Made by a program: the position numbers and the translations under genes. From Psococerastis gibbosa (Eukaryota > Arthropoda > Insecta > Psocodea > Psocidae), in contig OZ020490.1 in assembly GCA_963971405.1 (NCBI GenBank), forward strand, positions 10,650,874 to 10,714,873: a stretch of DNA of 64,000 bases. The letters are read 5' to 3'. Shown here piece by piece: positions 30,501 to 42,500 of this stretch. Each line of letters begins with the position of its first letter. Positions within the stretch are counted from its first letter, which is position 1. The notes under the pieces are model-generated. The model made no database searches, was not told the DNA's origin, and was given only the letters and a program-made list of their open reading frames with translations.

Positions 30501-33500
30501 AACTCTGTTCTAGTGCCACATTTGTTTATATTTTTTGTTCATTTTGGTTATTTTAATTTAGGTATTTACCTTAATTGCTTGTGACATAAAAGATAATACA
30601 AATACATTTAAATACTACAAAATTTTAAACGCATGTTTCAAATCAACCTACATAAACAAATATGGCCGCAGTCAAACCACTGTCGATCGCAGCGCAATCT
30701 ATATAACACAGTTAACCAACTCAGAAGTGCGTTTAGGATAGCACGCTGGTTAGCTTGGTTATCTGGTTTCACATGTGTTAACTTAGTTTGATATAACACA
30801 CTTAACTAGGTATAACTCGATAAACACAAACACTGAAGACTCCTATTATTATGGAATATAAGACTGACATTAAACTAACTTAGGTAACCTCCTCGTTATA
30901 ACCGAAATTAGAGGATGCCCCGGATACGCGTAGATCGTGGGTTTGAGCCCCGCCAAGTACAGTTTTTTCTAAATCCTCTAATTTCGGTTGAGGCAATCTT
31001 ACCATTGACCCAATGTCACAGGCGTTAACCTGATTAAACCAAAGTAAATAGATAGCGGGCCCGTTTCAATAACAAATTATTTTTTGAAGAATTTATTGAT
31101 AATTTCATGCCCCATTACATTGGCATACCATGTCATTATTACTGGGTTGTAATATTAATAATATAATATAATAATAATAAAATATAATATAATAATAATA
31201 AAATATAATATAATAATAATAAAATATAATATAATAATAAAAAAATGATATAACAATATATTCCGTGCTTTGGTAAACGACATGTCGAGGCAACCGAAAC
31301 TTAAACCCTCAGGTAATTATTTACTATGGAACTACTAGAGTACCTATCCTAATTGACAAATAGGGAAGCATGTACGGGTTCATTCGTACCGGTTCTTTTA
31401 TGTTTGTTAGGTGCTTGCTAGATAAGATTTTCCCCATAGAAGTCCGTATTTAACATATTAATGTAATGTAATGTAATGTCATTTGTTGCAGAACGAATAT
31501 GAAATAGAAGTGGACGAAGACACTCCCGCGGGGACGACCATATTTAGTGACCTAATAGTCAAAGATTCTGATACCGTGAGTATATACAATTTTTTATAGA
31601 AGTATACCTACGTTTTAATTTTTAATTTATATTTTTTATAAACATTTCATGGCGTGAGAGGGTTATTTAGAATGCCTAGTATGAAATCCGCCTTTCTTTT
31701 AATTAATTATATACAATATATAATATATATATAATTGTATATAATAAAATTGGTGACTTTCAAAATTGGGCTCACGCTTCACATATTCTGTAGATCAACA
31801 TATCAACATAACTCTAGGTACAGACAGACAGAACTATCCAAATCACAGTCACGACAAGCTACTCTCAAAAGCAATCAGCTAATATTGAGAAAAAAGCACT
31901 TTCACAAATTTCCTGTGGAAATAAAACTCACCAACTATCATTTATTCGGAAAAGAGTCCACAAATAGAAACCCAAGTCGTTACAATATAAAATAACAAAA
32001 ACATTTTTCGATCCATTAAGTACACACACCATGCAATACCATAAATACATACAATACTTACATACATTATAAACAACAAAGTTTATCTTGCCTTAAGGTT
32101 GGGGGGTAGGGAAAGCCCGTTTTTTTTTAATACTAAATTGTATTATATAAGGTTAGGAACTAAATAAATATTTCAATCAATATATTCATTCACGTCGCCT
32201 AGCCATCCCGCGTGCAGAGTATTTAGACCATCTTTTGTTTCTATTTTTTTAAAGATGAATGAATGAAACGTGTATTGAAATTAAAAAACATAGTTCTTCT
32301 TAAGGTTACAATCTTAGCGATTGGTTGGCAGCAACTCCCTGCATATCGTCCTCCAGTTTACTCGGTCCTCGATCTACCTCTTCAGTTCTTGATATGAAAA
32401 TATGAAAAATGAAAAACAGTTGATACACAATAATTGTAAGGTCTGGTAGTGAAGACTATTAGACCTGTAACAATATATTCGCATAATCAATTATCACAAA
32501 CAATTCAATGATTGTATCCGAATAACCTCTTCAGCCGCCTCTGTAGGTAATATACTTGTGTTGAGTTACGACAGGCTTCCGATCGCATGGTGTGTACAGA
32601 CTCGCACAAGTACGAACAAGCTACCACTATGCCCTCGAAGGCCATAAGGCTGTAAGGCCATCTGTACAGACACTTCAACTGCAAGACGTACAGGGACCTG
32701 AAGGGGCAGGCCGAGGACAGAACGGAATGGAGGATCCGGAGCGTCTTGCTGCAAACCAACCCCTAGTGGTTGTTCACAAGTAGAAGAAGCCATCCGTTAT
32801 GAGATTGGTGGAGCTTGATCTTTGACGCTTGAGGATTAGCAATTGGCTGTTACTAATCTAGATAGATTGATAGAAAATCTGTGTATTTAGAAAAACAAAT
32901 AAGAGGGAAAACATAAAATTACAAAGCTGTCTCAAGCCAAAACGCGTGGGAAGGTGGCATATCTGATTAGTTAATGTTTTTAGGTCGGTGAAGTTCTGGA
33001 TGTAACCTGCTCAAGTAAGTCACATCCTGAAGATTCCTGTGGCGTCATCACGATACAACCTACGACAACGAATGAAAGTTACTACCATGGGGTGGTGATA
33101 CTCAACAGAAGACTGAATTATCTAGACAGGCAGCTCTACCAGATTGCTTTCCTAGCTACGGTGAGTTCCGATGACACATTAATGTCCACTATACACCAAT
33201 TAAAATATCGTATAAGAAATATCGTATAGGTGGCAACCCTAGTTCTAGCTGAGAGCCTCCCCAATGTTGTTTTGTTTATATTTTGTGACTTATTTATTTT
33301 GTCGTGTAGTTTGCTTTATGACAAGGTCGAGCTTACTTTATCCAACGCCCGTCCGTGGCAGTTCTGCCATTCGACGTCGAGCCTCCCAGTATAGACTGAT
33401 GATGTTCTTCGGTGTTGCTTGGAGTTGGGCACAGTGGTGAAGGTGGTTAGCGTCCATTCTTCCTGCATGACACAGGGGGCAGTTGTCGTCATCTGCTAGG

Positions 33501-36500
33501 CCGATTCTGTGGAGATGGGCTTGTAGATAGTCGTGCCCTGTCAGAGTGCGGAATAGGGCCACAGATGCGTGCCGCTCTAGGTTACGCGGTATTGCTCTAT
33601 CTGTCGCTAAGCTCGCCCATTGCTTTCCTTCGCTTTCGTTCTTCAACCGACTTGAAGTCTGGCGCGAGATAGTGATGTCAATGTGGTTGCGGGCGGCTCT
33701 CAAGGATTGGGGCTGAATGGGTTGCGGCTCCGCAGCTCCTTGCTTTGCCAGCTCGTCGGCCATGTCATTTCCCTTGACTCCGACATGGCTTGGGATCCAC
33801 TGGAGCCATACGGTCCAATCGACGGATATCAGGTCAGTGAGCGACGTACGGCATTGTATTGTTCTTTGACAATCGGTCGGAGTATTTTTGCTTAGTGCTT
33901 GGATTGCAGATTGGGAGTCAATGAAGAATACAGCTCGTGTAAGTGGCGTATTTGAGTTCCGTAGGCAATGAACAGCTTCTTCTACGGCCCATATTTCTCC
34001 GTCGAAATTACTGGAGTATTTTCCCACTGCAATGTGTTTTTCGAATAGACTTGAGTATACTCCAGCCCCTGTGGAGCTCGTTTCAGGTATGTATGATCCA
34101 TCTGTATATATGTGGACCCATTCGTGCGGTGGATAATGAAGGTTAATGGTTTCTAATGCGGCCTTTTGTAGTTCAATTGGGTTGGTCATAGCTTTCGTCG
34201 TGGTCAAACTGTGCAGCGTCGTTCTTGAGTATGGCAGCGTAACAGCAGAGGTCGTGTAGAGAGATAGAGGGGCAGGTTCGCCGAGCTGCAGGTTGTACTT
34301 TTCGATTAGCGTTTGGGCATGTGTCAAGGGGGTGTTCTGGGTTCTTAGGCGAAGGCTTGCTTTGGAGTATGAATTCCAGTGCCTTGTGTCCACTCTCTTA
34401 GCTCGCTCCCAGTACTTCAGATTCAGTTTATCACGTCTTGGTTCTAGTGGCTCGATTCCTGTCTGCAACTGCATTGCGGCTATCGGTGTCGACTTGGCCC
34501 CTCCGGTTATAGTTCGTAGAGCATTATTCTGGACGGTATCTAGCCTCGTTAGGTTCGTGTCGGAGGCCAAGGCTATCACTTCAGTTCCATATTCCATCGC
34601 TGGCCTGACGTAGGTTTTATATGTTGTTGCCAAGACGTCTTGTGTTGCTCCCCATGCAGTTGCTGCGAGCCGTTTCAGTAGGTTGTTACGCTTTTGAGAT
34701 TTTTCAGCAGTCTGTAGAATATGGTCTTTCCATGTTAGTTTTGTGTCCAGTGTCATTCCCAGGTACTTCGTTGTAGTAACTTGTACAAGAGGAATTTCTT
34801 TATATTTTAGTTGGACTGCGTATCTCATCCCTATCTGGTGCTCATTGTAAATAGTTGTGTAACAGTTTTCTCTGTGTTAATTATCATCTTGTTCGTATCT
34901 GCCCATTTTTCTATGTTTTTCAGGGTTGTGTTAGGTGTGAATTCTAGACCTTGGATGTGGCTGCTGGTGGCCCATATAACTATGTCGTCGGCAAACAGTA
35001 GGCACGATACTCCTGGGGTTTTCTCGACAGCTTCTATGAAGTCGTTGATCATTATATTAAATAATAAGCAACTTATGACCGTGCCTTGTGGTAGACCTTG
35101 GCGCTGTTGTCTGTAGAAGGAGGCTACATTCTTAAAGTTGCATCTTATCAGTCGTTGCGATAAGAAATTTTTTATCCAGCGATACATGTTCCCTACGATG
35201 CCTAGAGATTTCATTTTCTTAATGAGCATTGGGCGTAGCACTTTGTCGTAGGCAGCTTTGAAATCGATGAGTACTGCCAATGTTGATTGTTTCTTGTGGA
35301 AGCCGTCCTTCACTGCTTGAGTGAATTTGACCACTTGATCCATCGTGGAACGATTTTTCCGGAATCCTGCTTGGTGGGCACTAAGGAGCTCGTTGCTTTC
35401 GAGGTATTCTCTTAGTCTTTTCTCTACCATTTTTTCAGCCACCTTACAGGAAACGCTGGTGAGGGAGATAGGTCTGTAGCTTTCTAGTTCAGTAGCTGCT
35501 TTGCCCTTTTTTAACAGTGGTGTTATTGTTGCCTTCTTCCAGGAGTGCGGTATAGTTCCTTCCCACGTGGCGTTTACAAGGTCTAGGAAGGTTTTAGTCG
35601 CTTCGGTACCAAGGTTGCGGATGAATTCTGGGAATATCTCATCTGGTCCTGCCTATTTCCCTTTCTTTAAGGTTGAGATAGCTGCCTCTAGTTCTTCGTA
35701 GGTAAATTTTGTGTACATGGTTTTAAACTGGGCTTTCGTGGGGCAAGTGGCTGTTGGTCGAACTTGGAGGTTTCTCCTTTCAGCACGTGTGAGGTGGGTT
35801 CTGCTTACTGCCGCGTAGTGTTTGCACAATGCGTTAGCTATATCTTTTAGATTGGTTAGAGTTTTATCATTTTTTATTATTGGCTCAAATCTCTGTTGCG
35901 TTTTATTATTGTTAAGGCTTCCTATAAATCTGTGCGCTTTGAGGCCATCTTTTCTGAAATCTAATTTGGCTGCAAATGATCTGTACTTCTCCCTCTTGGC
36001 CTGTATTATTTCCCGCTTGAGGGTGGCTTGTGATTTACGCAATTTAACACAGTCGGCCATATTTTTAGTTCTCTCTGCCCTTTTCCTAGCGAGATTTCTG
36101 CCTCGTTTGAGTGTAGTGAGTTTGGCGTTCCAGAAGGGTCTGTGCTGTTTCACTTGTCCTCTTGGAATGCATTTCTTTGCTGCGTCTAATATTGCTTCTG
36201 AAAACCTTGCTAATGATCTGTCGATGTTGTTGCAGATTATGCTCACTGGTAGGAGTTCATTTGTTAGTGTTGCGAATCTTTTCCTGTCTGCCTTTTGGAA
36301 GTTCCATCTAAGGAGTCGTTGTGGTTTATGCGCCCTTTTATTTTGGATTTTTAGGAATAGAACTCGGTGTCCACACCCTTCGACAGCGTCAAGGAGATCC
36401 AGCCTGCATCTAGTTGAGAGGTGTGCATGCGTTAAGACAAGGTCTGGTGTGCTGGTGGATCCGGCAAATGAGAGGAATGTTGGTCCAGAAGATATTTGTA

Positions 36501-39500
36501 TCAGGTTTGAGTTGTCTAGTAGGTCTTCCACCGTTTTTCCTGCGCGGTTGCGGGATGAATATCCCCACCGAGGGGAGTGTGCGTTAAAGTCTCCGATAAC
36601 GATGCTGTTGTTGTGGTTGCATATGTTGGCGATTCGTTCTATGTTGGGGGCATTGTTAGGAGGGTTGTACAAGCCGATGATTTTGTAGTGCTTTCCGTTC
36701 GGCCACGCTTCCACACATACAGCTTCTAGTTTGTCTGTATCGGTCATTTTGTGGATGTTAGTCACTTTGCTGGCAAACGTATTCTTCATGCCGACAATTA
36801 TTCCCGACGCTACTTGTCGTGATCTTTTCATTATATGGGTAGAGTAGTTAGTCACGCTATAAAAACACTGCGCTTCTGTTGAAGCTCCGGCTTCGACAAT
36901 AATAAAGATGTCTGCGTCATTATCACAAATAATAGTCTTAAGTTCGGTGAACTTGGGTTTGTTTAGCCCTCCAGCGTTCCAAAAGAGGATGCGAAGGGCT
37001 TCGTCGGAGCCCTCAGAAGGGCTATTGGCGAATCTATCAGTCATACCGATGTGGCTCGAGAAGATGGTTGGTCTTCGGCGGTCGCCGTAGCAGATTTAGC
37101 GTTACCCAGGGTGCACCACGTGGAGGCCTGCTACATTACACCCCATCAATCAGGTCAAGCTGTGTCCACGGACTGCATGGATACAGATTAAATGACAATA
37201 AATACTCGTTTGATTCGTTTGATTCGTTCCTGGTTAGGCCGAATTGAACAATTGACCATATGATGGAAAGGGAGCATCCGGTCAATCTGAAAGGTTACTT
37301 ACGAACGATTCGTCGACAGTTGCGGCCGATGTCTTCATTTCGAAGATTATATCCATAACCTCAGTCGCTATTGGGACTGCTGCCGTAAAAGCCTTTGCAA
37401 TCATAGAATCGGCCATAGTTTGGGAAAACACATTCCTTATATTTGGAACTCTATATATGAAATAACAGTCAATCTTCTGAATAGTTTCATTTCTGATGCT
37501 CATAATTTTAATTTAATCTTCTTGTTGTTATTCCACTTAGCCACAAGTTGGTAAAATTAATTAAATTAAAAAACATGCGTTGCCCCCTCCCATTGGCTTT
37601 TAATACTTGTTAACCGAAAAGATATGTCTAGTGGAGGTTCCGATGGTCCCCATATTGGTTTCTCCCACGCGGGAGCTGGCGTAAAGTCGACCGTACAAAA
37701 GTGCACCGGTTTCTCCTAGGCACGCCAGATCTTCTGAATCAGACTCTGTGGTTTTGCACTGACTATTCACCAAGCCCTATCCCTGCAATGGAAAAGACGT
37801 CGGCAAATCTATATCTGTATTTATTGGAAATAAAGAATTTTTATTATTATTATACTATTATATTAAATTGTATAATAGAGTCAAAAAAAAAAAAAAAAAA
37901 AAAATCGCGGCCGTTCGTGCTTTTTATTCAGTTAATCAACAATGAAATTAATTGGGGCTTTTATACAGGATGGTGCTTTAGAAGGCAGGACAATATTGGA
38001 GTTGAAAGTGAGAGATGTGCAGAATACTCCTCCCGTTTTCACCACGTCGCTGGTAGGCGTCATCAGTGAAAACGCCAGTATTGGCACCCACATTATGACT
38101 GTTCATGCTCGGGACGGAGACACGGGACATCCGAGGGAAGTCCGCTACGAACTACTCTCAAGTAAGTCTTATGACCTTCGGTGGCACAGGTGGTGGCTAG
38201 TGCGAGTCTACACAGAACGCAATCAAAGACCTGTCGTATTACATACCTGAAGAGGTGGTTTTGATACATTCATTAAATTGTTTGTATGCGTTTCACATTT
38301 TATCCCAACCAAAACACTTCGTGTAAAAACAAGCCAAGTTCGTACCAATTGTAAGTGTGTAAAAAGTTTAGCCAATTAAGGTTGTCAGATACGGAAGTTG
38401 GCCAAGTTCTTTGGCCAATTAATGTTGTCAGATCCATCAGTTGACCAAGTTCCTTGGTCTTTAAATGTTGTGAGGTACGAAATCTTTTCAATTTTATTAT
38501 TAGGCCTAGAAGTTGCCAAACTTCTTAGGTCTAGTAAAGTTGTCAGGTACGAAATCGCTCAAAGTTTATTTTTAAACTGAGAAACACAAACAACTTGGCC
38601 ATGCGGATGCTGAAATGCAGGTGTAGGTCTTAGTTAACATACATAAAAATATTACTTTCATACTAACTTTGGAAGTGGACTTCTTGTATAATATACTAAC
38701 GGGACCTCACTTCGATATTAACGTGTAATAACATTGATGAGGAACTGACGAGATGCTACAACGCTGGCCAAGTTGTTTGTGTTTCTCAGTTAAAAAATAA
38801 ACTTTGAGCGATTTTGTACCTGACAACTTTACTAGACCTAAGAAGTTTGGCAACTTCTAGGCCTAATAATAAAATTGAAAAGATTTCGTACCTCACAACA
38901 TTTAAAGACCAAGGAACTTGGTCAACTGATGGATCTGACAACATTAATTGGCCAAAGAACTTGGCCAACTCCTGTATCTGACAACCTTAATTAGCTAAAC
39001 TTTTAACACACTTACAATTGGTAGGAACTTGGCTTGTTTTTACACGAAGTGTTTTGGTTGGGATCTCATAATTTTTTGCATTAGGTTTACTTTCGGGAAT
39101 CCCCTGGAATACCCCGGAAAATGAAAATCTGCTTATATTTCGTATAAAAATAGAAACTCAATGTTTAAATGCAAAAAACTGTAAAAACTCGGAAAAACCC
39201 CGGAATCCCCCAGACCACAATAGGCCTAACCACGAACCCCCCCCCCCCCCCTTCCAGAATCCCAGGAAAACAAATTTAATGATTATTATGGTGTGTGTGT
39301 GTGTGTAGGAACTTGGCTCGCGCGCTGCCGCGCGCTTTGATTAAAAACAAAAAATAAATGTAATTAAAAATTCAAAAATGCGTTCTCTAATTTAATAAAA
39401 ATGGTAGATTTGTTTTTTATGAACCAATTGTAGGAAAATTCTTCTAGTAGCTGAGTACAGATTGAGATGAGTTTTGTTTTTATACAAAAACCTAGTATTG

Positions 39501-42500
39501 TTGTCATATCAACCGTTGCGATGCTTTTCTAAGGCTGATATGGATAAATTGTCGACTTCGATGGCCAGGTGGTAGCGTGCTTGTACATGTGCGAGACTCC
39601 ACATGCCATGCGATCGGAGACGTGTCGTTACTCGACACAAGTACCTATTAGGTAACTTAGTGAGGCGACTGAAGAGGTCAATCGGATACATTCATTGAAT
39701 CGTTTGTATGGGATAAACCTTTTTTAAAAAAAAATAATAATAAAAAAAAAAAAAGATAGGAAAGTGATAATTATCTTCACATTTAGGAGCAAATCGGCTT
39801 TTTGTACATAGTCGATTTTCACAGGAAATATCGATTATAGAACCGTCAAAAATTTCCGTTAATGCTCCTCTATATTTCAATATGACATATATGTATATGA
39901 CATTTATAATATTTATATATATAACATTTATAATTTATAATATGACATTTTGGCCTTCACTAACAACAGTTATTGTTCTTGAACTCATTCCTTGGGAATA
40001 CCACACCAATCGTTTTTGTACTAAATCAAATTCAATAATTTTGGGCAATCTGGGTTGGATACGCATATCATAATATATCAAAATGATCAGAAAAATGTCT
40101 TCTGTTTCTCCTAATATTTTTGACAGAACTCAATGATTAATATTTCATGTTAATTTTTTCCCCCTGTTAGTTTCTTAATTGCATTGTAATATAAAAGCCT
40201 TTTATTTCACAGATCCTATGGACTACTTTTTACTTGATGCGCGTTCTGGTGAACTGAAGACTGGGAAGCTTTTGGACAAGGAAGCACTGAGTGATTCTAC
40301 CGGGGTGCTGAACTTTCAAATTAGGGTATGTTTAATTAATTAACTACAGACGATATTTGCTATGGAGAAAAGTACTATAAGCTAATATTGGATTTCACTT
40401 GGGGTATTCACTGTGTGCCCTATTCGCCTCCGTATCCTCGTATCCAATGGCTGGGTCATGTCGAGGACGCCGAAGCTGGTTTTCGAAGACACCTTCAACC
40501 GCCCTAGGCGGCGCCGGCCGCCTTACCAAGTTGAATTCAGCGGACCAGAGCAGGTTCAAAGATGCAGATAACTTGGTCGTGTGCACAGTACAGGTAGGGA
40601 AACATGGTAGGACTTGTCCTGGTCACCTCCGAACTAATCGTGTGACTTCACTGTGTTTCCCAAGTGGTTCGGAATCCACTATAATCAGGAGGTCCACTGT
40701 CCTATGGGCCCACACCGTGGCCTGGGACTGTGTCCAACCATACTACTACTACTACCCTAGGCGGCCCGGTAGGCCAAGGCTCAGATTGATGGACCAAGGG
40801 CTCCAAGTTGTGCCCGCCACCGGCACCCGAGACTGGAAGCTAGCGGCGGAAGATCTTCCGATATGGCGTGGTGTAGTGGCAGCGGCCAAAAGTCCCCCCG
40901 GGCTGGATGCGCCTACCTAAGTCAAGTAAGTCATTCACTGTGTTAGTTGAAAAGGGAAAATGGGAAAATAGAGAAATAAGTCAGTGTGAGGACACCTCCG
41001 CCAACCATAGAAATAGAAAAACCTAACCTAACCTAACTTACCTCCAAAGAATCTTTCCCTTTGGCTATTAACATCTGCTGTTCACCTCTTCCCACATGTT
41101 TCCTTTTTTTTAAATTCATTTCTTTCGCAGAGCTCATTTTTAAAATTAAATAGAAATAAAAAGCAAAACAACAAATCTGGCTGTTTTCGATTCCCCATGT
41201 GCAGTTTCCCAACCTACCGGTTGGGCAAAGTGGAAATGTTTGAGAAACACGTTTCCTTATGGCATTATTTTTCTACGTAGAAAAGCGGGAGTTCTATTTT
41301 TCTATTTTCCCTCAGTTTCCTACCTTCCCTTAGGCTTAGGGTAAACCAAACACAGTGAATATCCCTACTGCAGTATATGAAGAGCACATTCGAATAAGGG
41401 TCGAGAAGCCGTTGATGAATTATTTCCGAGTTGCGACACCCACTAGCCATGATTTCACCCGAGGACCTACAATGGCGATTATTTTTAATCTTAACCTGGG
41501 ATTAACAATGTAAACAAGATAATTATGTTGTGTCAACCCCAAAAAATATTAAATACTAAACGGCATAGTAGGCCCATTAGTGTGCTGGCAGGATGGTGTA
41601 TTATGGCCTGGTGGGCAGAAAAGTTCGATATGAATCACTTGTTGGTGCGGCTGCGGTAGTATAGTGATCGTTTGTTTGTTATTGGTATTGGCTTTATTGA
41701 GGCGCCCATCCCACCGACCGGCTAGGGCTAATTACAAAAACGGTGACGTGGTAGCAGACATTCAAGACTTAGGTGGCGTTTCCACCGACGTCGCATTGCA
41801 GAATGCAAATGACATTGACGGAAATTAGAATTTTTCTTTTTATAGAAATCTATTAAAATGTTTGTACTTAACATATCCCATGACGCCATTTTTTAATTTT
41901 AGTTTGTTTGTTTGTGATTTTACTGTATGATCATTGATCAATTTTAACTATGGCATAGAGGAAAATAAACATTTCCGTCAATTCTGCAATGCGAGGTCGG
42001 TGGAAACCCCGCCTAAGTCTTGAATGTCTGCTACCACGTCACTGTTTTTGTAAATAGCCCTAGCCGGTCGGTGGAATGGGCGCCTGAGCGCTTTCGCAAC
42101 GTTTTTGAGAATTGAAACGTATTGAAGTGTCAAAACTGGATCCATTTGCGCGAAGCTTAAGTAAATTTAAGCGAATGCCGATGTTGTGACAGCCATATTG
42201 AACTATGGCTACTCGTACACACTTGTGTTGTATTGTATGTTAGGTATTTATTTTACGTACACATACATCCGTTTGACAAATCGATAAGATGCTATTTTTT
42301 TCTCCTACTTTTCAATTTGACTGCTTGTTTCTCGGGTATTGTTTTACGTTTTTAGTGTAAGTGATGTCTTTTTTGGACTTTGTCTGTTGGCAATGCAATA
42401 TACTGTATATAACCTTATTTACTTGTTTATGCCATGGCTGTATTTCCACGCTGTAGGACAGGGCCATGACGCAAGTCCCCTTCACAGGGTGCACTTAGTG

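Larger units (their letters stand above)
30138..31491. other. Intron 3
   Basis: Contains a tRNA-like or hairpin repeat (30898-30994: ataaccgaaattagaggat and its complement flank a gggtttgagcccc word) and the AT minisatellite at 31154-31250. The rest is unassigned. Confidence 0.5.
33320..37140 (-). mobile_element. Near full-length I-group-type LINE in intron 5
   Basis: A minus-strand element with EN, RT, RNase H and a C-terminal CCHC. The endonuclease frame is 37044-35656, the RT frame 35652-34834, and the RT tail with RNase H 34828-33338. Two lesions break the coding region: an in-frame TAG at 35653-35655 and one frameshift near 34830. An RNase H plus CPLCHAGRMDANHLHHC finger points to the I/LOA/R1 group. 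Ends are approximate: the 3' side ends near 33320 (tag ccaacgcccgt is shared with the tails at 46640 and 47489) and the 5' side fades near 37140. Confidence 0.88.

Noticed and set aside
31105..31293. Tyr/Ile-rich peptide gene
   Set aside because: Translation of an AT minisatellite.
35822..36688. 288-codon plus-strand ORF
   Set aside because: Antisense to the LINE endonuclease; low-complexity Leu/Ser composition with no motif.
38398..38968. Two 60-codon ORFs with almost the same protein
   Set aside because: Mirror images from the two arms of the foldback element.
41020..41045. Telomere remnant (CCTAA)n
   Set aside because: Only about four units, inside an intron; common as short interspersed runs in insects.
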